NCBI GenBank assembly: GCA_031263295.1
Contig: JAISGC010000094.1
Span: 1-8,847, forward strand
DNA from: Rickettsiales bacterium
GTDB taxonomy: Bacteria > Pseudomonadota > Alphaproteobacteria > Rs-D84
Direction: 5' to 3'
Length of the DNA stretch: 8,847 bases
Position 1 is the stretch's first letter; the number at the start of each line of letters is the position of its first letter. This document shows positions 1 to 7,475 of the stretch, one piece after another. Under the pieces are notes generated by a model. That model did not search any database, was not told the DNA's origin, and saw only the letters and a list, made by a program, of their open reading frames with translations. The position numbers and the translations under genes were made by a program.

Positions 1-3000
1 CTGGACGGAATGGGGGCGGCGACCGCGCATTCGCTTTACACGCTGAACGCGCAGAGCGGCGAGCGCATATTCTCGCTGGATGAAAATGCGGATCCGAACT
101 ATGTCTATCACATAGACGGATCGCTTGACCAGACGGCCGTCGGCTCGATGCGGCTGATTGGAAACGCAGCCGGAACGCAGATAATATCCGGCGCGATTGT
201 CGATGCAAGCGGCGCTTTGACAGGCGCCCATGGAAGCCTGTTCGCAATCGGCCCGGATGCTACGGCGACATTGTTCGCGCAGGATATAACGCTGGCGGAT
301 GCGGCGGGCGCGAACGGCGCTTTGCTGTCGCAGAACAATGTCGACGCGATTTCCTATTTCCAAAACACGACAATCCAAAACAATACCGCGACTGCGAACG
401 GCGGCGCGATTTACAACAATGCTGGCGCGGCGAGCATTATCGATAAAGGCTCGATAACTGGAAACACCGCGGGCACGGACGGCGGAGCGATTTATAACAA
501 TGCTACATTGAATCTTGTCGCGTCCAGCGGCAACAGCATAACCTTTGCGAACAATACTGCGAACGGCATCGCGAACGATATTTATAACGCGGGCGCGATG
601 AATATTACCGGCGCGGGCGTTGTCAATATCAACAGCGGCATTTCCGGAAGCGCAACCGGCGTTATAAATATGGCGGGCGAGGGCGCATTCAACATAAACG
701 CGGACAGCAGCGCCTATGTCGGGCAATTCGCGCAGACAAACGGCACGACGAACGCGACGGCAAACTTTTTCTCCGGCGCGAATAATATCTATGGCGGCGA
801 GCTGAACTTTAACGGCGTTGGCGCGCAGATCGGCGGGACGCTGAATGTCGCGGGCGGATTGGTTGCGCTGAACGACAGCGCGTCGCTATCGAACGCAATC
901 GTTGATCTGACGGCGGGCCGTTTGGATATGAGCGACGCTGCTACGACAAGCAATGCGAACTTTAATATCTCGAACGGAACGCTGGTCGTCGACGCAGGCG
1001 CCGCAATCAACGGCGGCGCGATCGCAATGACCGGCGGACAGGCCGCGATAGCGGGCAGTCTGAACAGCAATACGACGACAATCGCCGACGGAGTTCTCGC
1101 GATGCAAACGGGCGGGCGGCTGGCGGGCGGAACGCTCGCGCTGAACGGCGGCGGATTGTCGTGGGCCGGGGTGAAGCAGTCCAATGCGCAGCTGCTTGCA
1201 ACCGGCGGAACTATGGTCGTCAAGTCCGGCTCGGACCTGACGCTGAACAATGCGAACGACAGGATTGACGCGGCCGCGCAATTCTATGTGGAGTCCGGCG
1301 CGACGCTGCACAACGCGGCGGGAAATATTACCATCGGGCGCGATGATTTGATTGCCGGAGTTTTGCATAACGACGCGGCCGTATCATTCAACGGCGGCGC
1401 GTATGATTATTCTGCGACGGCGGGCGGTTCGTTCGTTCAGTCGTCGTCGGGCGCGGTCGCGAATATCCTCGGCGGGGCGCAAATGACGCTGGGCGCCAAC
1501 GCGCATCTGACGGGCGGCGCGATAAATATCGGCGGCGACGGCACGGGCAATTCCGTTCTGGCGGTCGCCGCGGTCGCATCGTTCGCGGCGGATATTGCGC
1601 TGAATATAAACGCCGATAATCACTTTGTAGTGAACGGCGGGACGGCGACATTGGACGGCGGGGATGCGTTGAACGGCACGATTGATTTATTGTCCGGCGA
1701 TTTGTATTTCGGCAATGCGTCATTGAACGGCGCGCTGGTTGCGAGCGGCGGCGCTATGCATATCCAAAGCGGTGCTCTTGATTTCGGCACCAATACCGCG
1801 GTCGCGTCCGATGTGCGCATAATGCTTTCGGAGGGGGCGCAGATGAACATAAACGACGGCGCGGCGATTGAAATCAACAACGACGATTCTCTGTCGGGAC
1901 GGATAGCCCTGAACAACGGCAAGATGATATTCAACGGGCTGACCAAGACGGACGACTTCGAGATAGACATAACCGGCGGGACGATTTCGCTGATAAACGG
2001 GGCGAACTGGACCGCGCACGGGGACGATGCGTCGACCGCCCAGACAAATATCGAAATCGACAATTCGATTCTGAATATAATGGCGGGATCGAGCTTTAAT
2101 AACTTCGCGTCGGTATCGATAAAAAACGGCGGAGCGCTGAACGCGATGAGCGGGGCGGCCGAGGAATATAACCTCGGAACTTTGGTCCTGGACGGCGGTA
2201 CCGCGAATTTCTCGATGGATATTGCGGACGACGACGCGGCCCACGATGTGTTCAATATAGACTCCGTCGTCGGCGCGGGCACTATAAACATATCGAACGC
2301 GCGAATGCTGTCCGCGCCGAAAGATCTTACTATGACGCTGAATGTTTTCCGGGTCGGGCAGAGCAACGCGAGGATGTCGCGCGCCGCCGCCGGGAGCATC
2401 GCCTATACGACCAGCGTAGGCGTGCTTGAAACCGCGATTTATAATTACCGCTTCGCATCCAACAACGACGGGACATACACTCTGACGCGCGCGGCCGAAG
2501 ATGCGGAGGAAGAGTTCGAGGCGTTCAACCCGACCGTATTCCGCGGCCAGTCTTCGGCGACCGCATTGCTCGGCCACGAGATGTCCATAACAAATATGGT
2601 GTTCGACCATATTTATCTGGACACGCGCGGATGCAAAGATTGCGGGCGGCCGGATGCTCCGTATTTCGCGCGCAGGAACGGCGCCTGGGTCAAGCCGTTC
2701 TATGTGTCGGAGACGCTGGCCGGGCACAAGCGCGGCGGCGGCGATGTGGACAGCGATTTCTACGGCACCATCGCCGGGTTCGATATGCGGCCGATGAGCA
2801 TCTCGTCCAAGTTGAGATTGCGGCCGTCGGTCTACGGCGCCTATACCGGCAGCAAGACCGCCAATATCCAGCAGTCCGGAATCCGCCTCGGCGCGATGGG
2901 GACGCTGACGGACGGGGCGTTCGGCACGACGCTGATGCTGTATGTCGGAATGCACGAAAGCAAAATGGACCTGGAAGGCATAACCGACACCGCGAGTATG

Positions 3001-3435
3001 AACTTTGTCGGCGGCGCCATAAAAAGCGCGTATGATTTCCGATTGGGCAATCTGATAGTCCAGCCCAACGCGATAGTCGGCTATAAAATAATGGGCCGGC
3101 AAAAATGGGATACCGATTTCGGAAACATCACGATGGAGACCGACGCATTCGACGGAGTCAACGCCGCGGGCGGCGTCAGTTTGATATACGCGGCGGACGA
3201 TTGGTCCGCATACGCGCTGGGGCGCTGGATGGTCCAGCTGGACGGATGCGAGGTCAAATCGCGCGCCGACGGCGTGGAATTGCCCGCGGCGGACGCCTGC
3301 CGCGACTATGCGGAGTTCGGGCTCGGCGCGTCGGCGAGCCTTTCGGACAGATGGTCCGGCTTCTTGCAGGCGACCGGAACCGCGGGCGGCCGCGTCGGCG
3401 CCAGCGGCAAGATGGGATTGAATTGGAAGTTTTAA
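1..3435 (+). CDS. Autotransporter (type V secretion) protein, 5'-partial
   Basis: Reading frame is open from base 1 (an ATG occurs at 10, but three sense codons precede it), so the true start and signal peptide lie upstream. The 1144 residues seen are mostly a Gly/Asn/Ala-rich passenger of short degenerate repeats (G-G-x, N-G-G, small hydrophobic) typical of a right-handed beta-helix. Two GGAIYNN motifs sit 27 residues apart (about residues 134 and 161, counting from base 1), recalling the GGA(I/L) motifs of Pmp-like autotransporters. An acidic, helix-prone linker follows (nt about 2497-2625). From about residue 890, starting at WVKPFY, comes an amphipathic beta-barrel ending in Asn-Trp-Lys-Phe; a terminal Phe is the usual Bam recognition signature. 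Known role of the family: the barrel inserts in the outer membrane and the passenger is exposed at the surface, often as an adhesin. The ligand cannot be inferred. Unusual points are a CxxC at residues 878-881 and a second Cys pair (1083, 1100) in a probable barrel loop. Confidence 0.88.
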   Translation: MDGMGAATAHSLYTLNAQSGERIFSLDENADPNYVYHIDGSLDQTAVGSMRLIGNAAGTQIISGAIVDASGALTGAHGSLFAIGPDATATLFAQDITLADAAGANGALLSQNNVDAISYFQNTTIQNNTATANGGAIYNNAGAASIIDKGSITGNTAGTDGGAIYNNATLNLVASSGNSITFANNTANGIANDIYNAGAMNITGAGVVNINSGISGSATGVINMAGEGAFNINADSSAYVGQFAQTNGTTNATANFFSGANNIYGGELNFNGVGAQIGGTLNVAGGLVALNDSASLSNAIVDLTAGRLDMSDAATTSNANFNISNGTLVVDAGAAINGGAIAMTGGQAAIAGSLNSNTTTIADGVLAMQTGGRLAGGTLALNGGGLSWAGVKQSNAQLLATGGTMVVKSGSDLTLNNANDRIDAAAQFYVESGATLHNAAGNITIGRDDLIAGVLHNDAAVSFNGGAYDYSATAGGSFVQSSSGAVANILGGAQMTLGANAHLTGGAINIGGDGTGNSVLAVAAVASFAADIALNINADNHFVVNGGTATLDGGDALNGTIDLLSGDLYFGNASLNGALVASGGAMHIQSGALDFGTNTAVASDVRIMLSEGAQMNINDGAAIEINNDDSLSGRIALNNGKMIFNGLTKTDDFEIDITGGTISLINGANWTAHGDDASTAQTNIEIDNSILNIMAGSSFNNFASVSIKNGGALNAMSGAAEEYNLGTLVLDGGTANFSMDIADDDAAHDVFNIDSVVGAGTINISNARMLSAPKDLTMTLNVFRVGQSNARMSRAAAGSIAYTTSVGVLETAIYNYRFASNNDGTYTLTRAAEDAEEEFEAFNPTVFRGQSSATALLGHEMSITNMVFDHIYLDTRGCKDCGRPDAPYFARRNGAWVKPFYVSETLAGHKRGGGDVDSDFYGTIAGFDMRPMSISSKLRLRPSVYGAYTGSKTANIQQSGIRLGAMGTLTDGAFGTTLMLYVGMHESKMDLEGITDTASMNFVGGAIKSAYDFRLGNLIVQPNAIVGYKIMGRQKWDTDFGNITMETDAFDGVNAAGGVSLIYAADDWSAYALGRWMVQLDGCEVKSRADGVELPAADACRDYAEFGLGASASLSDRWSGFLQATGTAGGRVGASGKMGLNWKF

Positions 3436-3471
3436 GGGGCTTATTTGACAGACAATATTATTGAAACAATT

Positions 3472-4479
3472 TTATGCTACTTTACATAAATACAACATCT
3501 CTTTGTGATTGTCAAAATTAGTCTTGCCGCTATTAAAAAAACGATAATCTGTATCAAATTTTTTGACTTTTCCAACGGACTCTAAAATCGAAACAATGTC
3601 TTCTTCTGTTATTTTGTTTATTGACGCACCGCTGTTTGCCAAATATGTGTTATTGTATGATAGCAATATATATTTGGCTTTTGCATTGCCGACAATATCC
3701 TTTAATGCGTTTTTTGCGTTTGCTTGGGAATATTGGCTTTTCTTTTCATCTCGCGGCATTTTTAGGGTTTTACCCGATACGACAGGCTTTTCCCATTCAG
3801 CTATGTTCTCCAACAAGTGATAAAAGTTCACATATTGCCTAGCATTATAGGGAGGGTCCAGGTACAAAACATCCGCCTTGATATTTTTTATGAGCTTATT
3901 GGCATCCATTTGATATATTTTAGGGGTATATCTATATTTTTTTATGTTTAGTTCCTCTAATTTCACGCCGCGGATGTCTGGTCTTTTTCCAAGGAATGCT
4001 TCAAAATGTCCGACCGTATTCGCGATCTTATCTGTGGTATAAAGTAGCGACGACAACAATATTGCATATTCTCGCTCTAGTAATTCATTTTTGATGCTTT
4101 CTATGTGCTCTCTTATAGAACCTATCTTTTTAGCATCCGCGTAAGAGAAATAAGTATCAGAGAAAGTATCGGAAAAATAGTTATTTTTTATAAAATCTGT
4201 CGACTCATTGTAGTATCTTATCAGATCGGCCATCTTGCTGCCATTATAGTCTAGATTGGAGAGCCAAGCTTTATAAAATATAAAGTTCGAGTATAAGTTA
4301 TCATTTATGACAGCTTTCTTTCCTTGTGCCATAAAGTGTTCGGCGACGGCGGCAGTTCCCGCAAATACATCGGCAAACGAATCAAAAATAATTTTTTCGC
4401 GTTCAATCACACTGTCTATAAATGGCAATAATCTGAACTTATTGCCAATATAGCGGCGATTCTGTAAGTTATAAGCCAT
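3472..4479 (-). CDS. D12-class DNA adenine-N6 methyltransferase (second methylase of the R-M operon)
   Basis: A 335-residue protein with the Dam-like (D12, alpha-group) order of motifs. RRYIGNK near residues 8-14 is the motif X region that binds S-adenosylmethionine. VFAGTAAVA at about 38-46 is motif I. DPPYN starts at Asp208 and is the catalytic motif IV, followed by RQYVNFYHLLENI, a stretch usual in this subfamily. The family transfers a methyl group from AdoMet to N6 of adenine in a specific DNA sequence. The ATG lies inside the end of the upstream methylase gene (11-nt overlap), pointing to translational coupling in one operon. Length is normal and all catalytic residues are present, so it should be active. 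It differs clearly from the neighbouring methylase and is not a recent duplicate. The likely role is to methylate one strand of an asymmetric site while the partner modifies the other (inference). Target sequence unknown. Confidence 0.87.
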   Translation of the reverse strand: MAYNLQNRRYIGNKFRLLPFIDSVIEREKIIFDSFADVFAGTAAVAEHFMAQGKKAVINDNLYSNFIFYKAWLSNLDYNGSKMADLIRYYNESTDFIKNNYFSDTFSDTYFSYADAKKIGSIREHIESIKNELLEREYAILLSSLLYTTDKIANTVGHFEAFLGKRPDIRGVKLEELNIKKYRYTPKIYQMDANKLIKNIKADVLYLDPPYNARQYVNFYHLLENIAEWEKPVVSGKTLKMPRDEKKSQYSQANAKNALKDIVGNAKAKYILLSYNNTYLANSGASINKITEEDIVSILESVGKVKKFDTDYRFFNSGKTNFDNHKEMLYLCKVA

Positions 4480-5407
4480 AATTGAGCACCACTATTTCTC
4501 GTTCATTAGCCTGCCGGTTTTTCTTGTTATAACTTGCAGAACGATAGTGATAGTCTATATCGATTATCTTGAACTTATTTTTCTTTACCCATTTAGCTAG
4601 AATGCTATTTTCTTTGCCAGATTTTGACAACACATTTGATAATGCGAATCTCACATTGCGGGCATGAAGAAAATCTAATGTTTTCAGCAATTCAGTTTCT
4701 TTCTTCTCGTTCCATGAATCATTTTCATTATAAACAGCATTGGTTATCAGATATGGCGGGTCTATATAAACAAAGTCCCCTTTCCCAAGCCCAAGTTCTT
4801 TCACGACACTAAAATCCGATCTATGAAAATCAATATTTTTGTTCAGAGTACCTTGTTTAAAAGAGTGAAGTTTGTCACGGATACTACCGTTAAAATCAGT
4901 CTTCCCGACAGGCATATTGAATTTGCCGGCAGAATTGAAGCGAATGTCATTATTGAAACAAAAGCTTATCAGCGTCAGCAGGTATATAGACTTATGAAAT
5001 GGGTTTATATTACTACTTGTATTAAAATGATCTCTCAAACGGAGATAACCAACTTTGTTATAGTTTTTTAGTCCGTTATTCCCATCAATATGTTTTTTGT
5101 ATGGGTCGTATCCTTCACTAAATGTATCGGATAATCCAAAATTTTTTATAAGCGTTTCTATGATACTAATAATCTGCTCTTCTGGAAATAATTTTATCGT
5201 CCGAAGCAAGTCAATTACTTCATTGTTTATATCCAAGCAAATTATTTGGTCTGCTTCGACATTCAAGCCAACACTGGCGCCACCACAACAAACATCGACA
5301 AAGCGTTTTATATTCTTTGGAAACAGCGGCAAAAGCTGGTCCAAAATCCTGGACTTATTGCCAGTGTAGTTCAGCGGAGTTTTAACAATGTTCGGCATCA
5401 GGCACAT
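4469..5407 (-). CDS. D12-class DNA adenine-N6 methyltransferase (first methylase of the R-M operon)
   Basis: About 312 residues with NYTGNK at residues 13-18 (motif X, AdoMet binding), FVDVCCGGASVG at 36-47 (motif I, with DVCC in place of the commoner EPFAG) and DPPY at 216-219 (catalytic motif IV). This matches Dam/DpnM-type adenine-N6 methyltransferases. Three candidate ATGs exist at 5428, 5407 and 5398. I chose 5407 because AGGTGAT, a seven-base match to the anti-Shine-Dalgarno complement, ends four bases before it, and the upstream nuclease stop codon sits in between (TAA then ATG, 1-nt gap). Starting at 5428 would add MGLKVIK, outside the conserved domain and with only a weak GAG. The 3' end overlaps the next methylase by 11 nt. 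Its inferred role is host protection against the adjacent nuclease, sharing an asymmetric site with the second methylase. AT-rich codon use sets it apart from the flanking GC-rich genes. Confidence 0.86.
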   Translation of the reverse strand: MCLMPNIVKTPLNYTGNKSRILDQLLPLFPKNIKRFVDVCCGGASVGLNVEADQIICLDINNEVIDLLRTIKLFPEEQIISIIETLIKNFGLSDTFSEGYDPYKKHIDGNNGLKNYNKVGYLRLRDHFNTSSNINPFHKSIYLLTLISFCFNNDIRFNSAGKFNMPVGKTDFNGSIRDKLHSFKQGTLNKNIDFHRSDFSVVKELGLGKGDFVYIDPPYLITNAVYNENDSWNEKKETELLKTLDFLHARNVRFALSNVLSKSGKENSILAKWVKKNKFKIIDIDYHYRSASYNKKNRQANEREIVVLNYGL

Positions 5408-5408
5408 T

Positions 5409-6734
5409 TTAATCACCTTCAATCCCATAGAAACTCGCCAATGTATCTATATCCACAAAAATACCTTTGCGTTGACGCTCTTGTTTTTCGGTGTTGGCAT
5501 AGTATACCCGCAACATATCCAAGACGACTTTTGCGTCCGCGTTATGCAGTTTTCTATGGCAGTTCGGACAAACTGGAATTATATTTTCCACGACATCCAC
5601 GCTCTTCTCAAAAAATTTAGCGTTCTCCTTCTGCACCATATGATGGCCTTCCAAATATCTTTCGGCTTTTCTGGTGTTAAAATAATTTAAGCTATGCGCC
5701 CGCCGTTCCTCGTCAGTTTTAGAAACATGATCAAAAAAACATTTATATCCATACTTATTAAACGCTTGTTGCTTTATATTTTTTCTATCACTGGTTTTAA
5801 CAAACTGATTATTAAACTCTATTTTAAGCGCAAACTCGAATATATCCTTGAACATAATTCTGTTCGCTGCGTCAAGCAGGATATCTAATAATTTATCCTT
5901 ATTGTCAATCTTGAAATATTTGTCCAATTTGTTATTGAAGATAGAATCGACATAACCACGCATAATATCTTCATATTTCGCGCTTTCAGCATATTTCTCA
6001 CACGATTGTTTGAATAAGAAATAATTGAGGATAACCTCTATGTCCCCTCTGAAATTTCCTACCGAGCCAGCGCCGCTAACACGCTTATATAATTTATTTG
6101 CACGATCCGTAATCCGCTCTGAAAGTAGCTTTTCAGCATCGGCAGATATTGTGTCCTCTAAAAGGTCATAAGAAATATCCAAGGCTTCTGGAACCGAAGG
6201 GTTATAGAACATAGCCGCGAGCATCAGGCGATTTAGAGTATTTTTTTCAAGCACTTGTCTAGAATCCGCGAGAAAATCACCTTTATATGAGAAAAGTATT
6301 TTTTCTATCTCAACCAAAGGTTGATTGTCGACATCAAAATACCTGGCAGTCAACAGATACAAGTGCAATATAAAATCAAGATATTGCCGTCCGCTAGTTT
6401 GTGAGATTCTATAAAGCTTTTCGCCGATTTTATTTATATGTGGTGTGCCATCAACTTTTCTAAAAAGTATCTTGGCAAGCTCAAGACGCCTGAATTTTTG
6501 CTTGTGCTTTTTCAAAACTTCTGCCGAAGAAAACCATCTTTCCCATGATGCATAATTTTTCTTACGATTGATATATTCTGGCAATAATTCTTCAATATAA
6601 CCACCGATTGTGTTTATAGACCTGATATTTGTAGTAATAAAGCCAAATATCCGATGCTGTGATGTGTGGGCACTGGACACGAATTTATCCACAGGCATTC
6701 TCTGTAAAAGTTCTTTAATTTCTGCGGTTTTCAT
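5409..6734 (-). CDS. HNH-family restriction endonuclease (Type II, probably Type IIS)
   Basis: A 441-residue protein. The first three quarters are helix-rich, with no motif I recognise, and presumably hold the DNA-recognition part. The C-terminal quarter is an HNH (beta-beta-alpha metal) nuclease: YLEGHHMVQ with His364/His365, Asn384 in ENIIPV, and CPNCH at 389-393 followed by KLHN. This spacing, and the LD-ENI-CPNCH style, recur in HNH restriction enzymes. An isolated Cys lies upstream in YKCFFDH, so zinc coordination may be incomplete or use other ligands. It is the first gene of an operon with two adenine methylases, which makes restriction of unmethylated DNA the natural role. Start: a GTG at 6746 falls on the predicted transcription start, whereas the ATG at 6734 has GGGAAGAG just upstream, so I use 6734. 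Alternatives are a modification-dependent HNH nuclease or another defence nuclease. Paired cognate methylases argue for classical restriction. Confidence 0.82.
   Translation of the reverse strand: MKTAEIKELLQRMPVDKFVSSAHTSQHRIFGFITTNIRSINTIGGYIEELLPEYINRKKNYASWERWFSSAEVLKKHKQKFRRLELAKILFRKVDGTPHINKIGEKLYRISQTSGRQYLDFILHLYLLTARYFDVDNQPLVEIEKILFSYKGDFLADSRQVLEKNTLNRLMLAAMFYNPSVPEALDISYDLLEDTISADAEKLLSERITDRANKLYKRVSGAGSVGNFRGDIEVILNYFLFKQSCEKYAESAKYEDIMRGYVDSIFNNKLDKYFKIDNKDKLLDILLDAANRIMFKDIFEFALKIEFNNQFVKTSDRKNIKQQAFNKYGYKCFFDHVSKTDEERRAHSLNYFNTRKAERYLEGHHMVQKENAKFFEKSVDVVENIIPVCPNCHRKLHNADAKVVLDMLRVYYANTEKQERQRKGIFVDIDTLASFYGIEGD
5412..5419 (-). promoter_or_regulatory. Ribosome-binding site deciding the first methylase start
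   Basis: On the minus strand AAGGTGAT immediately precedes TAAAATG. AGGTGAT is complementary to seven contiguous bases of the conserved 16S rRNA 3' end. It overlaps the last codons of the nuclease gene, so termination of the nuclease and initiation of the methylase are effectively adjacent. It supports the ATG at 5407 over the one at 5428. Confidence 0.6.
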
Positions 6735-6752
6735 TTCTCTTCCCACTTCGGA

Positions 6753-6781
6753 ATTATATCATAAAGACACAATTGCCTCAA
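6753..6781 (-). promoter_or_regulatory. Sigma70-like promoter of the R-M operon
   Basis: Read on the minus strand: -35 TTGAGG (6781-6776), a 17-bp spacer, and a perfect -10 TATAAT (6758-6753). The expected transcription start is near 6746, about 12 nt before the chosen nuclease ATG, giving a very short leader that just holds GGGAAGAG. I see no controller (C) protein gene and no convincing C-box. I found no clear separate promoter for the methylases inside the nuclease gene, although weak ones cannot be excluded by eye. Confidence 0.68.
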
Positions 6782-6866
6782 CGATAATAGCTGTATACTA
6801 TATATTGGTAGTGTAGGATTTTTACAAACATCAGGTCAAGGTGTTTAATACGCTTCGGATAGTGTT

Positions 6867-6895
6867 TTGAGCTGAAAGTCAAATTATGATATAAT
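6867..6895 (+). promoter_or_regulatory. Sigma70-like promoter for the small membrane-protein gene
   Basis: -35 TTGAGC (6867-6872), a 17-bp spacer, and a perfect -10 TATAAT (6890-6895). The expected transcription start is about 6902, only a couple of bases before the ATG at 6904 (or about 11 before a second in-frame ATG at 6913). The mRNA would therefore be leaderless or nearly so. Confidence 0.66.
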
Positions 6896-6903
6896 CTAAA
6901 TCA

Positions 6904-7395
6904 ATGAAGAAGATGAACTTTCTTTTGCTGTGGGTGCTGATGGGGATTGCGATTGTCGTCGTGGCGACCAACGGGTGGCAGCTTTCGCCCGGCAAGCCCG
7001 TCGTCATTCCCGATTCGGCCCTGGGTCAAGCCTTGTTCGTTTGTCCCGCCGCAAGCAAAGTTTTTGACGGCCTCGCCGCGGAATACGCCAAAATCGCGCC
7101 GTCGGTCCGCATAGCATTCTGGGTTATTTTTATGCTTTGGGCGGCAATCGTGGGCTGGGTGATTTACAACTCGATGCTGAACGACAAGTTCGAGCGAAAG
7201 AACTTCGATTTGCCCATATTTCTGGGCAAAATGCTGATATTTCTGTTCGTTATCGGAACAATATTGCTACGGACGCCGAACCATTTTCGCGCGGTTTATG
7301 TGCGGAACACGACCGGGGACTTCGTGCTGTGCGAAAGGGACACCCCGGGCGCGCGGGCGGTCCGCGCGTCGGCGTTGTATGCGTCAGGAAAATAA
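6904..7395 (+). CDS. Small inner-membrane protein of unknown function (three predicted helices)
   Basis: A 163-residue protein I do not recognise. Hydrophobic segments at about 5-22, 68-88 and 105-122 look like transmembrane helices; the first could instead be an uncleaved signal anchor. A roughly 45-residue polar section between the first two contains one Cys (47). The roughly 40-residue Arg-rich C-terminal tail, with another Cys (143), follows the third helix. The positive-inside rule suggests that the Lys/Arg-rich stretch between helices 2 and 3 (NDKFERKN) is cytoplasmic. The start at 6904 follows a strong promoter so closely that the mRNA may be leaderless; the in-frame ATG at 6913 is an alternative. 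GC-rich codon use matches the HU gene rather than the R-M genes, so it is probably native. It lies 80 nt upstream of HU, with a separate HU promoter in between. No enzymatic motif is visible. Confidence 0.72.
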   Translation: MKKMNFLLLWVLMGIAIVVVATNGWQLSPGKPVVIPDSALGQALFVCPAASKVFDGLAAEYAKIAPSVRIAFWVIFMLWAAIVGWVIYNSMLNDKFERKNFDLPIFLGKMLIFLFVIGTILLRTPNHFRAVYVRNTTGDFVLCERDTPGARAVRASALYASGK

Positions 7396-7400
7396 AGTTG

Positions 7401-7430
7401 TTGACGGGGACGGCGGAACTCCGATAAAAT
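7401..7430 (+). promoter_or_regulatory. Probable promoter of the HU gene with overlapping palindrome
   Basis: TTGACG (7401-7406) is separated by 18 bp from TAAAAT (7425-7430). A perfect inverted repeat, CCGAT-AAA-ATCGG (7421-7433), overlies this -10 and could be an operator or simply coincidence. A weak hairpin, AAGAAA/TTTCTT (7443-7459), lies in the leader just before the ribosome-binding site. Confidence 0.5.
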
Positions 7431-7475
7431 CGGCCCAGGAACAAGAAAACCTGTTTCTTTATAAAGGAGAAAACT

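Larger units (their letters stand above)
3436..6850. other. AT-rich restriction-modification island (approximate limits)
   Basis: By eye the base composition changes abruptly from GC-rich with GCG/GGC-dominated codons (up to 3435) to strongly AT-rich, and returns to GC-rich within the gene beginning at 6904. The block holds only the three minus-strand R-M genes and their promoter. I see no transposase, integrase, tRNA or clear direct repeats at the edges, so the mode of entry is unknown. Between the convergent stops (3436-3471) I see only weak inverted repeats and no convincing terminator. Horizontal acquisition is inferred from composition and gene content. Confidence 0.6.
6753..6895. repeat. 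12-bp inverted repeat shared by the two divergent promoters
   Basis: TTATGATATAAT occurs on the plus strand at 6884-6895 and on the minus strand at 6764-6753. Each copy supplies the -10 region of an outward-facing promoter, and each -35 begins TTGAG with an identical 17-bp spacer. The intervening DNA is otherwise not symmetrical. This may be a common core-promoter form in this organism or a shared regulatory element. The identity is directly visible, but its meaning is inference. Confidence 0.55.

Noticed and set aside
1720..3102. Long 460-codon open frame on the minus strand inside the autotransporter gene
   Set aside because: GC-rich coding DNA with strong codon bias creates long antisense frames. 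The translation is His/Arg-rich without domain-like features, and the plus-strand protein is clearly real.
3451..3475. Inverted repeat (CAATA-T-TATTG and ATTG-AAA-CAAT) between the convergent stop codons as a terminator
   Set aside because: The first has a one-base loop and the second only four A/T-rich pairs, with no GC-rich stem. This is too weak to call a terminator.
3472..5407. The two methylase genes as a recent tandem duplication or a broken single gene
   Set aside because: Both carry complete and clearly different motifs X, I and IV with normal lengths. They are divergent members of one class and not copies or fragments.
3436..6903. Transposon or integrative element bounded by terminal repeats
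   Set aside because: I compared the two AT/GC transition zones and found only short chance matches, with no transposase, integrase or tRNA target. Only base composition supports transfer.
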